Position numbers and translations under genes: made by a program. From an uncultured Granulosicoccaceae bacterium (lineage in GTDB: Bacteria; Pseudomonadota; Gammaproteobacteria; Granulosicoccales; Granulosicoccaceae), in the NCBI GenBank assembly GCA_937951345.1, contig CALFCF010000076.1, forward strand, positions 20,666 through 84,665: a DNA stretch of 64,000 nt. Reading direction: 5' to 3'. Of this stretch, positions 19,139 to 27,540 are shown one piece after another (position 1 is the first letter of the stretch; each line of letters begins with the position of its first letter). Under the pieces are notes generated by a model. It did no database searches. It saw nothing but the letters and a program-made list of their open reading frames with translations, and was not told the origin of the DNA.

Positions 19139-19916
19139 GGTGTCGTCAAAAACGGTTTAAACTGTGATCCAGACAGCAAAATCCTTGCCTGGTCGGCAGT
19201 AATGTGCCAAAACCGACCAACGGTAAAAACCAAATGTATTAATATATTAATTCTGTGACTGATCAATAGTCGGCGCCGGTTCGGCAGTAACGAGTGCTCA
19301 GGTGAATAGAACTGGTTGTACAGCGACATAAACCGGTCTTGTAACTGACTGCACCTCAAAACTAGGCCAAAGTACAGTTCGAGTCAGACTATCCCGATAG
19401 TTGCAAAGCGAAGTGAAGTGATTGAGCTGACACGAGACAGTTGTATAACTGATTAAGCTGTTTGCTGAGTAGCGATATCGAGTGTCATATCCGTAGAGTT
19501 ACGGTCGTTGGTATACGGATTTACATTTCCAGTAGTCAATGGCACGGTCTCACATGGGCCAGCCTTTTCCACGGACACCCGTGAATTGGCTAAGCGACGA
19601 CTGGAGCGGTATCCAGGGACATTGTTGTTCGTGTGAATGACGTTCCGATGGTTTTCAGCAGGTGTGAGATTACCGGCCCTCGCTGTATGCGGTAGATTGT
19701 TTTTTGCGATAGATCACAGCTGCTAAACTTTCGTTTAACGGCGAGGTAGCTGGTTGTCGCATCTGACGCAGGTAACAGCGAAAAGCACGCGCGGACATGC
19801 ATGTTAGTATTATGCTATAACAGGTGGATACGAACAGCTTGACTGTTATTGATTAGATGGCTGTATACAAGGCAGCTGCATATAGGGCAGTTGTATAGTT
19901 GTGAATAGATCATCAG
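19139..19916. other. Intergenic region of about 780 bp
   Basis: No gene, RNA or mobile element that I can support. Short frames in this stretch have no protein character. It separates the minus-strand coiled-coil gene from a plus-strand gene, so divergent promoters are expected here, but I could not pick out convincing boxes. A small palindrome, CTATC-CC-GATAG, sits at 19389-19400. Confidence 0.3.
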
Positions 19917-20837
19917 GTGCGACGATTGGGCAAACAATCGTGCCGTGAAACGTTGGCATTTTGTTGTAATGGTATGAATGCACGCACGGAATATCGAGAA
20001 ATGTACGCGAAAGCGGAGAGTCTGGAGCCGATTCCTGGACCGACTCGCAACCCGATTGCGTCCAGTTCAGTAGTTGGCCATCGCCATAGCCATAGTACTC
20101 TGCGGGAAAAATACCGATCGGTAGAACGACAAAATTCTCTCAAATTAGTTAGTCACGTCAATCAATCCGGGTTGTACAGCCGGGTCTGTTCTATCATAAA
20201 GTTACTGCGTGGCTGCGCTGAAACCAAAAATTCTTTTCTAACCCCTGCGTTACCACAAACCTCGATCATTACTGCGGCAGTACTCTTGTCAGCGAGTGCG
20301 ATGGCGACTGAAAACCCGTTGCTGTCGTACCATGCATCGAAGGAAATTTCTGTTAACGACTGGATTGCTTACGATAAAACCACGTCCTTGTCAGACGGCA
20401 CTCAGCTGTTTCAATACGTCGCAGAGGTCTCGGCAGAAATTGATGGAGACACAAAGCCTGCCGGACTTGATCCGGTTATCCGTTTCAGCTTTATTCCGCG
20501 CTTCAACTGCACACCAATTATATCTGTTGTGTCGCCAACGGACTCCAAGCCAGGTGATGAGCGCAGGGCTCAATTACTGACAGCCCTGAGTGCTCTGAAG
20601 TTTTCTATCGATGGTTCGCTGATAGAGTTCCCGGTTTTAACTGAAAGTCAGTCGGAAGTTGTCGCTGCACACTATGACACAAACCTGGAGCGCAGGAAGA
20701 CACTTCGCCTGTTGATTGAAGTCGGGCGAAAGTCCGTCGTTTCCATTACGGGATTTGGTGATTTTGAGTTCTCTTTGATAGGATCAATGCGGGCGATCGA
20801 GAGATCGCGGGAACGTTGCGCCAACCACACTGTTTAG
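19917..20837 (+). CDS. Hypothetical secreted protein
   Basis: The open frame gives 306 residues from GTG 19917, but the first 85 residues look non-coding. A signal-peptide-like stretch (SIITAAVLLSASAMA) ends just before ATENPLLSYHASKEI, so the real start is probably nearer, for example TTG 20172. The mature part of about 180 residues is soluble and mixed alpha/beta in character, with two cysteines (RFNCTPII and the C-terminal RERCANHTV). I do not recognise a family. It converges on the minus-strand pair ending at 20895. Confidence 0.45.
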   Translation: MRRLGKQSCRETLAFCCNGMNARTEYREMYAKAESLEPIPGPTRNPIASSSVVGHRHSHSTLREKYRSVERQNSLKLVSHVNQSGLYSRVCSIIKLLRGCAETKNSFLTPALPQTSIITAAVLLSASAMATENPLLSYHASKEISVNDWIAYDKTTSLSDGTQLFQYVAEVSAEIDGDTKPAGLDPVIRFSFIPRFNCTPIISVVSPTDSKPGDERRAQLLTALSALKFSIDGSLIEFPVLTESQSEVVAAHYDTNLERRKTLRLLIEVGRKSVVSITGFGDFEFSLIGSMRAIERSRERCANHTV

Positions 20838-20894
20838 CTGCTGCTGTCATTGATGCTGTACCCATTGCGGGATTAAGCAGCAACACTTTCCAGC

Positions 20895-21221
20895 CTATTT
20901 GAATTCTACCAGCCGTCGCGACCAGTGATTGGTATCCTTGAATTGATTGCTGATTTTCTTGCCCCGTAACCTGCGTCCGCCAGCCTTACCTTCCGCTTGC
21001 GCGGCGTAATCTTCCTCAACCAGCCGTTGGTGTGTCATTGCCAGCGCTTTGAACTGTACGTGCATTTGCCGGTATGAGTTGGCACGTTCCCGGTTTAGCA
21101 GTACATCCGATGCTTCCTGAGCCAGGAAGGGGTCGCTTTCGCGCAATTCATTGCAAGCGTTTATTACCGACGCTGGCTCGGAATCAGCACCAATACCAAG
21201 TAACGTAAAAAGATTGATCAT
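20895..21221 (-). CDS. Small J-domain-like protein, partner of the upstream membrane protein
   Basis: 108 residues. The N-terminus NLFTLLGIGADSEPASVINACNEL and the following helix resemble the first half of a DnaJ domain (LLGI plus a helix after a polar turn). The HPD tripeptide needed to stimulate Hsp70 is absent. The basic end contains GRRLRGKKISNQF. Its start overlaps the stop of the 21218 gene by 4 bp, so the two are translated together. The DnaJ resemblance is weak and based on pattern only. Confidence 0.55.
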   Translation of the reverse strand: MINLFTLLGIGADSEPASVINACNELRESDPFLAQEASDVLLNRERANSYRQMHVQFKALAMTHQRLVEEDYAAQAEGKAGGRRLRGKKISNQFKDTNHWSRRLVEFK

Positions 21222-22930
21222 GATGTCACCTGCATTGCGCTGTCCAGCGCAGCATGGTACTTCTCGCGGCTGCGGGCGATGAGTGCACGTTCATGTTCTC
21301 CAAGTAGGCTGAAGCGTTCCGGCGAGTGGCGGAAATCTGCAAGGCGCCGAATTCGATCGAGCGTTTGGGCGTCAGCACTTTCATCAATTCCTAATAGTTC
21401 GTGTGCCGGTGAAAGTTGTTTGTCGGCTGTCGGTTGTTGATTCCACCACTTCATACGATCAGGACGCGGTATGCTCGGTAACGGTTTGCCGTGTGCCTTA
21501 CGGTAGCGAAAATCCAGTTGTTCGCTACCGATACCAATAAAATCGGCGTAATACCTTAGCAGTAAATTCTCAACCGGTTTTACACCACTGCCGTTGACTA
21601 GAATCGCCAGCATCATATCCAGGAATGGCATGTACTGCTTCGGATCGAGGTGCATTTTCAGCGACAACAGAATGTCATGCAGAACTTCGGGTCGGAAGGA
21701 CAATACGGCTCGTTTGATTCGAGCGTGATCGTCCAACTCATCGGTAGTTGCCAGCGCCTCGGCTAATCCTGGCTTGATGTGTCCGGCTCCGTACCGAACC
21801 CAGTAAAGGAACGCTTCCATCGCTGCTCTGGCACCCTCGTCTTGCGGCAGGTCGTAAAGCCACAGGCCAAATCGAGTCAGTGGTTGTGGTTGCTGTACGG
21901 CAGTGGACGCTTGTGCCTGTATTGCGGCAGGAGAATCAGATTCACTGTGCAGACTGTTCGCTGCAGCTGTGGACGATGTGATGGCACTGTCGGCAGTACT
22001 TCTGTCGTCGGATTCACCCGTTATCGGTTGACTGGCTGGAGCTGTTGCTTCAGATAATGAGGCTTCATCGAGTGCGATTGTGGCTTCGTGCAGGTCAGCA
22101 ACGTCGTTAAGGCTATCTGCACCGGGGGATGTTATCGAATCCGGTAGGTCGGTAGTAACTTGTGTTTCATCAAGCAAATCCAGCTCGGATGTGCCGGCGG
22201 ATAAGGTCGAGTCTGTTGTCGCATCCGGTGTTTGCCCGGTTGACCCGGTTACTTGTTGATTCGGCTTTGCCTCAGTGTCAGCTTGGACAGTGTCCGGTAA
22301 GTCAAGCTCACCGAAATCCAGAGGATCGTTTTTCTCTGGCGTGTGCAGGTTCTGTGAAGTCGGAGCTTCGGAGTATACGGCACGTTTACGATCTGCAGCG
22401 GTTGCCATAAGAAAAAACGGCAACAGACAAATTGCAGCAACGCCAGCCAGTAACCACACAAAGTAACGCCCGACAAATTCCAGCTGCGCAGCATCGAGAT
22501 AAGATTCCAGTGTATTTTTCAATCCACCGGGTAGCCACTGGGGCAGAGTATTTGTGCTGCCTGATTCTTGCGCAGACCCTGTACTTACTTGCGTTTGAGT
22601 TGATTGTGTTGCGGGTTGCTCAGGACTTGTTGTGTCGCTTACGATTTGCGAACTCTCCGCAGACAATAAATCGTTGTCTGTCGCGATAGTTTGCGGTCGC
22701 GAGATTATGCGGGGTTGATCGTTGTTAGCGTTTGAGTTGGTGTCGTTGGCTGTTACTGATTGTGCCAGCATCAATGCTGCAGAATCGGTTTGGCTGAGTG
22801 CTAATGCTGAATTGAAAGTACCCAGACTCAGGTTCAGGCCCAGACCCAACGCGCATGCGAATGCGAAATTGAAATCGAGTGCAATTCCCGGCAGCTTTTT
22901 TCGTAAGCAAATGTGCACTAATTGATTCAT
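21218..22930 (-). CDS. Exported or membrane-anchored acidic protein with J-like C-terminus
   Basis: The frame is open to ATG 22978 (586 aa). ATG 22930 is a better start because it places a signal-like segment (LPGIALDFNFAFACALGLGL) at the N-terminus. A membrane helix (YFVWLLAGVAAICLLPFFL) lies near the end of the first third. A low-complexity acidic Ser/Thr/Asp region follows. The last part is folded and ends with AHELLGIDESADAQTLDRIR, a J-domain-like segment without HPD. The same type of segment begins the overlapping downstream gene. No function assigned. Confidence 0.55.
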   Translation of the reverse strand: MNQLVHICLRKKLPGIALDFNFAFACALGLGLNLSLGTFNSALALSQTDSAALMLAQSVTANDTNSNANNDQPRIISRPQTIATDNDLLSAESSQIVSDTTSPEQPATQSTQTQVSTGSAQESGSTNTLPQWLPGGLKNTLESYLDAAQLEFVGRYFVWLLAGVAAICLLPFFLMATAADRKRAVYSEAPTSQNLHTPEKNDPLDFGELDLPDTVQADTEAKPNQQVTGSTGQTPDATTDSTLSAGTSELDLLDETQVTTDLPDSITSPGADSLNDVADLHEATIALDEASLSEATAPASQPITGESDDRSTADSAITSSTAAANSLHSESDSPAAIQAQASTAVQQPQPLTRFGLWLYDLPQDEGARAAMEAFLYWVRYGAGHIKPGLAEALATTDELDDHARIKRAVLSFRPEVLHDILLSLKMHLDPKQYMPFLDMMLAILVNGSGVKPVENLLLRYYADFIGIGSEQLDFRYRKAHGKPLPSIPRPDRMKWWNQQPTADKQLSPAHELLGIDESADAQTLDRIRRLADFRHSPERFSLLGEHERALIARSREKYHAALDSAMQVTS

Positions 22931-22978
22931 CCTGAAACCGATTCCTGGTGAATCGATAGCTAGTAAGACTTGAAACAT

Positions 22979-23778
22979 ACGTTGTGTTGTTAAATTTTCG
23001 CACTCCCTAACTGGCGTGATGACAGCAGTTTGGGATAGTGGGTGTCATCGCATTCGACGCGTACGCTGCCTGAAACAAAACCCGTGTCTAACCTACGCCT
23101 TCGCTTAAATCTTCACCCGGAGGTGTAGACTAGGCCACACCATCTTCCGGGCGCACCTGTCGCCAATGATCAGCGACTGGTAAAACAAGCAGTTAGCGAC
23201 TGCGTAGTAATAACAGGCAGTTTATAGAGGAATAGTTAAACTCACCAGATCTGACTGCAAAAGTAGGTGTCAAATGCGAAAAAAAGAGCCTTTTACAGGC
23301 AATCAGCGCTCCGTTCTGTGACGAAGTTCTGACGCTCGAGCTGTCCGATCCGGCGCACGGGCGCGCGTTGGAGAACCTGTTGAGGGGTGTGTCGCTTAGC
23401 GCAAAGGCCGTTCGTGCGTGCCAGCGTGGATGTGCCGGTTAGCGGGATCGTGCTGTTGCGCCTGTCCTGCGCTCGATACCGACGTGCGATTTACCCACTG
23501 GTAGCGTATTTCTGCCGCCACGACCAGTAAACCTAGGATGAAAAACATAGTCATACATTGTTATCGTCAACAGCGGCTTCAGCTACAGTAGGGTCTTGAT
23601 ATTTGTGAGACAGTAGAAGCCGAAACCGGCATCAAGACGCAACAGTTTGCGTGAGTGATTTACGTGCATGATTTACTTGAAGGCGTTATTGCTCGCTCGC
23701 CAAACACCAGCGGCTTGTTAAGTTTGCACACACGTCGCACAAGTACCAGCTGTATCTGTAACCAGGAATGACTATTTA
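22979..23778. other. Intergenic region of about 800 bp
   Basis: No gene that I can support. One frame at about 23245-23441 is open for roughly 60 codons and ends at a TAG, but it has no start codon or recognised homology; it could be a gene remnant. The right part contains the inverted repeat annotated at 23593-23638. The left part must hold the promoter for the minus-strand pair and the right part the promoter for the rhomboid gene. Confidence 0.3.
23593..23638. promoter_or_regulatory. Nested inverted repeat upstream of rhomboid gene
   Basis: GTCTTGAT at 23593-23600 is perfectly complementary to ATCAAGAC at 23631-23638. Inside lies a smaller hairpin, GCCG-AAAC-CGGC. It sits about 140 bp before the rhomboid start. 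There is no T-run, so it is not a standard terminator. An operator or a structured leader is possible; the function is not shown by the sequence. Confidence 0.35.
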
Positions 23779-24492
23779 ATGTTCCCCATCCATGACGAAA
23801 ATCCGGTAAAGATTATTCCGTATGTCACCTACACAGTAATGACCATCTGTATAGGTGTATTTCTGTGGCAGGTTACGCGTACACCTGAAGTTCGGCATGG
23901 CATCGTCTACGCGTTAGGCGTAACACCGGCTGTTCTGTTTGACCATCGTGAACTCCCTGAGTCTCTGGTATGGGTACCGGAGTACCTGACTATATTCACA
24001 TCCATGTTTTTGCACGGCGGGTGGATGCATCTGATAGGAAACATGCTCTACCTCTGGGTATTCGGTAACAATATTGAGTCAGCGATGGGGCATGTACGTT
24101 ATCTGTTGTTTTACCTGCTTTGCGGTGTGGTTGCAGTTTTTGCACAGGCGCTGCCGGATATGGATTCTCAGGTGCCGATGATCGGGGCAAGTGGTGCGAT
24201 TTCAGGCGTGCTTGGCGCGTATCTTCTACTTTACCCGCGTGCGCGCGTGATGATTATCGTACCGATACTGATTATCATTAAAACGTTCCATGTACCGGCC
24301 ATGTTCGTGCTAGCCGGTTGGTTTCTGATGCAGATTGTCAGCTCGGTGGCAACCGCCGGTCAGCAGGGTGGAGTGGCGTTCGGTGCACATATCGGCGGAT
24401 TTATTGCCGGAATGCTGTTAGTCAGTTTCTTTAAGCGCAGGGATGTCAGGCTGAGCATACCGTTCGTACATTTTCATCCCTGGAAATCCTGA
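23779..24492 (+). CDS. Rhomboid-family intramembrane serine protease
   Basis: 237 residues with about six membrane helices. The catalytic serine is S138 in GASGAISGVLGAYLLLYPRA, and the partner histidine is H204 in FGAHIGGFIAG, giving the Ser-His dyad of rhomboids. The helix 1-2 loop carries MFLHGGWMHLIGNMLYLWVFG, also diagnostic. Family members cut transmembrane helices of substrates within the bilayer. It precedes ubiK and comM on the same strand; the grouping is positional, and no shared function is evident. Confidence 0.92.
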   Translation: MFPIHDENPVKIIPYVTYTVMTICIGVFLWQVTRTPEVRHGIVYALGVTPAVLFDHRELPESLVWVPEYLTIFTSMFLHGGWMHLIGNMLYLWVFGNNIESAMGHVRYLLFYLLCGVVAVFAQALPDMDSQVPMIGASGAISGVLGAYLLLYPRARVMIIVPILIIIKTFHVPAMFVLAGWFLMQIVSSVATAGQQGGVAFGAHIGGFIAGMLLVSFFKRRDVRLSIPFVHFHPWKS

Positions 24493-24531
24493 TATCATGG
24501 GGTTGTACAGTCGCTATAACGAATGGTAAGC

Positions 24532-24807
24532 ATGAGAGATTCTCAACGCCCGGAAAAAGTCATACTGGACAGCATAGAGGAACTTGCTGACCGTCTGGGT
24601 GGTTTGTTGCCACCTGCCGCTGTACAAATGAAAACGGACTTTGAAAATAACGCTAAAGCCGTGCTTCGAAGCAGGCTTGAAAAAATGGACTTGGTAACGC
24701 GTGAAGAATTTGATATCCAGCAACGGGTACTGGAGAAAACCCGTCAACGCCTCAAACTGCTTGAACAACGACTGGCAGAACTTGAGCAAAAGAAAGGCGA
24801 AGGGTAA
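24532..24807 (+). CDS. ubiK: UbiK-type ubiquinone biosynthesis accessory factor (BMFP domain)
   Basis: 91 residues from ATG 24532 (ATG 24523 is also possible). The sequence ends in a strong coiled coil, with MDLVTREEFDIQQRVLEKTR and LKLLEQRLAELE, as in E. coli UbiK/YqiC. That protein binds membranes and assists aerobic ubiquinone biosynthesis with the UbiJ/Ubi complex. It sits just before comM, an arrangement often seen in gammaproteobacteria. Confidence 0.85.
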   Translation: MRDSQRPEKVILDSIEELADRLGGLLPPAAVQMKTDFENNAKAVLRSRLEKMDLVTREEFDIQQRVLEKTRQRLKLLEQRLAELEQKKGEG

Positions 24808-24888
24808 TTACTCCGCCTGTCATCCAACCACTGACTATCCGCAGCATCGCGCCAGCGTCGGGCTGAATCACGCATCGGGTGATTCCCG

Positions 24889-26436
24889 ATGAATGCGCAA
24901 ACCGAGTTGGGGCGAGTCCGCTCGCGCACATTGATGGGCATCCGTGGACTACCTGTCGATGTCGAAGCGCAGTTGCTTCCCGGATTACCGAAGTTCACGA
25001 TCGTTGGTTTACCTGAGGCCGCAGTGCGTGAAAGCCGCGATCGAATTCGCGGAGCCATGCTGGCCTCCGGTATAGAGTTCCCGCAACGTGCAATCGTTGT
25101 TAATCTGGCTCCGGCAGATTTGCCCAAGCAAGGGGGGCGTTTTGATCTGCCGATTGCCATCGCGATATTGCTGGCCATGCATCAGCTTGACCCGGTAACT
25201 TGTCAGTCATTTGAGTTTATCGGTGAGCTGTCGTTAAGCGGGCAAATCCGGCCGGTAGAGGGGGCCTTACCGACAGCGATGTCGCTGATCAAACCGCAAA
25301 CGGCGAAAGAATCTCAACAATCGGTTTTAAAAAAATTGATCGTACCTGCAGCCAACGCTGTCGAAGCAGGTCTTTGTCAATCCTGTGCGATCTATCCGGT
25401 AACGTCATTAACTGAATTGGTGGCAGGGCTTGCCGGCACAACTGAGCTCGTACCATTGCATGTAGATGAACCTGTGCCCGGCTCATCTGGCAATGTAACG
25501 TTGCCTGATTTAAGTACTGTCAAAGGTCAGCACACTGCCCGACGTGCGCTTGAGATCGCCTGCGCTGGCTGCCATAACCTGCTGATGGTTGGACCTCCTG
25601 GAACAGGCAAGTCGTTACTGGCGTCTGTTGCTGCCGGTATATTGCCAGAGATGTCGTTAGAGGAAGCAGTTCAGACTGCATCGATTCAATCGATCAGCCA
25701 TCAGGGTTTTGATGTGTCCCGGTGGCGCCAGCGACCGGTACGCTCGCCACATCATACGGTGTCCGGTGTTGCACTGGTCGGTGGTGGTAGCAAACCTAAA
25801 CCGGGTGAAATTTCGCTGGCTCACAACGGAGTGCTATTTCTTGATGAGCTTGCAGAATTTCCAAGATCTGTGCTCGATGTTTTGCGCGAACCACTGGAAG
25901 CAGGGCATGTCACTATTTCCCGGGCGAGTAGATCGGCACAGTTCCCGGCTGACTTCCAGCTTATTGCCGCAATGAATCCCTGTCCTTGCGGCTATGCAGG
26001 TGATCTGCAGACTCAATGTCGTTGCAGTATGGAACAAATACGACGGTATACATCACGATTGTCCGGGCCGTTACTTGACCGGATTGATTTGCAGGTGGGT
26101 GTGCCTCGCGTAGCGGTAACTGAGCTAAAAAAATCAGCCAATGGTGAGAGTAGTCAGCAGGTTCGGCAACGTGTCTGTGCCGCTTACGATGTTCAGTTAC
26201 AACGTCAGAAGTGTGTCAACGGCAAACTTACAGGTGACGCGCTGGAGCACTATGCTCATCTCAACGCGCCGGCTACGCACCAATTAATGCGCGCCACTGA
26301 AAAATATAATTTGTCACTGCGTGCCCATTACCGGTTAATGCGTGTGGCAAGAACCATTGCAGACCTGAGTGGTTCAGTAGCAGTACGTGGAGAGCATGTG
26401 CTGGAGGCGTTGTCGTACCGTCAGCAAATAAAATAG
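24889..26436 (+). CDS. comM: ComM/YifB family Mg-chelatase-like AAA+ ATPase
   Basis: 515 residues, full length. The N-terminal ChlI-like domain (GLPVDVEAQLLPGLPKFTIV), Walker A GPPGTGKS at 235-242, Walker B GVLFLDELAEF, and the C-terminal helical segment LSLRAHYRLMRVARTIADL are all present. The CPCG...CRC motif (NPCPCGYAGDLQTQCRC) typical of ComM is also there. ComM is a hexameric helicase that promotes branch migration when natural transformation DNA is integrated. A degraded copy of its 3' end lies at 32477-32597. Confidence 0.93.
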   Translation: MNAQTELGRVRSRTLMGIRGLPVDVEAQLLPGLPKFTIVGLPEAAVRESRDRIRGAMLASGIEFPQRAIVVNLAPADLPKQGGRFDLPIAIAILLAMHQLDPVTCQSFEFIGELSLSGQIRPVEGALPTAMSLIKPQTAKESQQSVLKKLIVPAANAVEAGLCQSCAIYPVTSLTELVAGLAGTTELVPLHVDEPVPGSSGNVTLPDLSTVKGQHTARRALEIACAGCHNLLMVGPPGTGKSLLASVAAGILPEMSLEEAVQTASIQSISHQGFDVSRWRQRPVRSPHHTVSGVALVGGGSKPKPGEISLAHNGVLFLDELAEFPRSVLDVLREPLEAGHVTISRASRSAQFPADFQLIAAMNPCPCGYAGDLQTQCRCSMEQIRRYTSRLSGPLLDRIDLQVGVPRVAVTELKKSANGESSQQVRQRVCAAYDVQLQRQKCVNGKLTGDALEHYAHLNAPATHQLMRATEKYNLSLRAHYRLMRVARTIADLSGSVAVRGEHVLEALSYRQQIK

Positions 26437-26503
26437 TGTAAGCGTTAACAAACAGAGTGAATCACCTGCGCTGAATGCATTCTTGCCACAGAAAAAGGCG
26501 CGC

Positions 26504-26677
26504 CGAACACCGTATGTGGTGCCGTGATACCGGAGTGTTTGACCAGGCAGATCTTTCTGCAGCGCGCACGGGTCGTTGCTAATCTTTCAGCGCTGTGAAA
26601 AGCGCGCTTGCAACGCCACCGGTCAAGGGGTGTTTTTCAATCTGTATTTGTGGCGTCCTTGTGTTCCTGTTCGACAA
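26504..26677. repeat. Dispersed repeat, copy 1 (about 175 bp)
   Basis: This stretch is diverged but clearly alignable to 48018-48195. Shared blocks in order are CGAACAC, CCGG-GTG-TTGA, AGGCAGA, TCTTT-AGCGC-GTGA and TTTGTGG. On the minus strand both copies read toward the same residues (T/A)PQ(I/M)...TALKD-stop. It lies in the 323-bp gap between comM and the solute-binding-protein gene. It could be the remnant of a mobile unit or of a short repeated gene end. The second copy adjoins a broken transposase gene. Confidence 0.55.
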
Positions 26678-26713
26678 ATTTTCTAGCAAAAATGAGATTT
26701 CACTGACTTTGTG

Positions 26714-26744
26714 TTGTCCGATTAAATGTAAAAAAGGGTAAAAT
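26714..26744 (+). promoter_or_regulatory. Possible sigma-70 promoter for the sensor operon
   Basis: TTGTCC at 26714-26719 and TAAAAT at 26739-26744 are separated by 19 bp, just before the solute-binding-protein gene. The spacing is longer than ideal, so this is a tentative call. The stretch is A/T-rich compared with its surroundings. Confidence 0.3.
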
Positions 26745-26777
26745 ATACGTCTGTCAGATATGATGAGACGTATTAAC

Positions 26778-27515
26778 ATGAAGTATATATCTGTTACTTT
26801 GCTGCTTTTTATCGCTTTTTTACCCGTTCACCGGGTATCAGCAAAAGAAGTCACAATGACCTTCGATCAAACCATCGTGCCATTTGTCCTGGCAGATCAA
26901 GATGGTGGTATCCAGGTTGACATTATTAGAGAGGCTTTGGCATTTAAAGGTCACACGCTTGTTGCTGTCTATGTATCAGCAAAACGCATGATGCATGAAT
27001 TAAAAATTGGTGCGGTTGACGCGGCATCAAGTGGCTCTTACGATCCGGCGACTGAAAAAGGCTTTCATTATGGGATAGCGCCGTTTTCGTATCGGAATGC
27101 CTTTTTTACGCTCGAAGAGCGCAGTATAGATATACAAAAGCCTTCTGATATCGATGATTTTCGGATAGCTACCTTTCAGAACGCTAAACTCATTTGGCCG
27201 GATTGGCTGGAGCCGATCGACCAAAAGAACAATTACATTGAAGTTGCTGATCAATCGCTACAACCCAAGATGCTGGAACACGGTCGAGTTGACGCTGTTG
27301 TAGCCGATCAAACAATTTTTGCTTACTACACCCGGCTTCTGGAGAAGCAAAGTGGAAAAAAATTAAAACCAACAGTTGCGTATTCATTTACCGATCCTGT
27401 TAGTTTCCCTCCCGTATTTAAATCGGAGCAAATACGAGACGACTTCAACGAAGGCATACAGCACCTGCTGGAAACTTCCAGGCACGAAGAAATTTTCGAC
27501 GCTTATCTAAAGTAA
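26778..27515 (+). CDS. Periplasmic solute-binding protein (SBP_bac_3-like), probable sensor input
   Basis: About 245 residues; the frame opens at ATG 26760, but ATG 26778 gives a cleaner signal peptide (KYISVTLLLFIAFLPVHRVSA). The mature part has the fold pattern of amino-acid-type binding proteins: TMTFDQTIVPFVLADQDGGIQVDIIREAL, then AVDAASSGSYDP and RVDAVVADQTIFAYY. No transporter permease or ATPase genes are adjacent. It precedes a hybrid histidine kinase by 25 bp, which suggests a sensory rather than a transport role. Its ligand is unknown. Confidence 0.75.
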   Translation: MKYISVTLLLFIAFLPVHRVSAKEVTMTFDQTIVPFVLADQDGGIQVDIIREALAFKGHTLVAVYVSAKRMMHELKIGAVDAASSGSYDPATEKGFHYGIAPFSYRNAFFTLEERSIDIQKPSDIDDFRIATFQNAKLIWPDWLEPIDQKNNYIEVADQSLQPKMLEHGRVDAVVADQTIFAYYTRLLEKQSGKKLKPTVAYSFTDPVSFPPVFKSEQIRDDFNEGIQHLLETSRHEEIFDAYLK

Positions 27516-27540
27516 ATTTGAGTTTGGTATATAAACGACG

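Noticed and set aside
23245..23441. Open frame ending at a TAG in the gap before the rhomboid gene
   Set aside because: No start codon, no ribosome-binding site and no recognisable family; could be a gene remnant but cannot be supported.
26579..26779. 66-codon minus-strand frame upstream of the binding-protein gene
   Set aside because: Only its end resembles the other repeat copy, which contains an in-frame stop. It overlaps the likely promoter of the sensor genes. Treated as part of a dispersed repeat.
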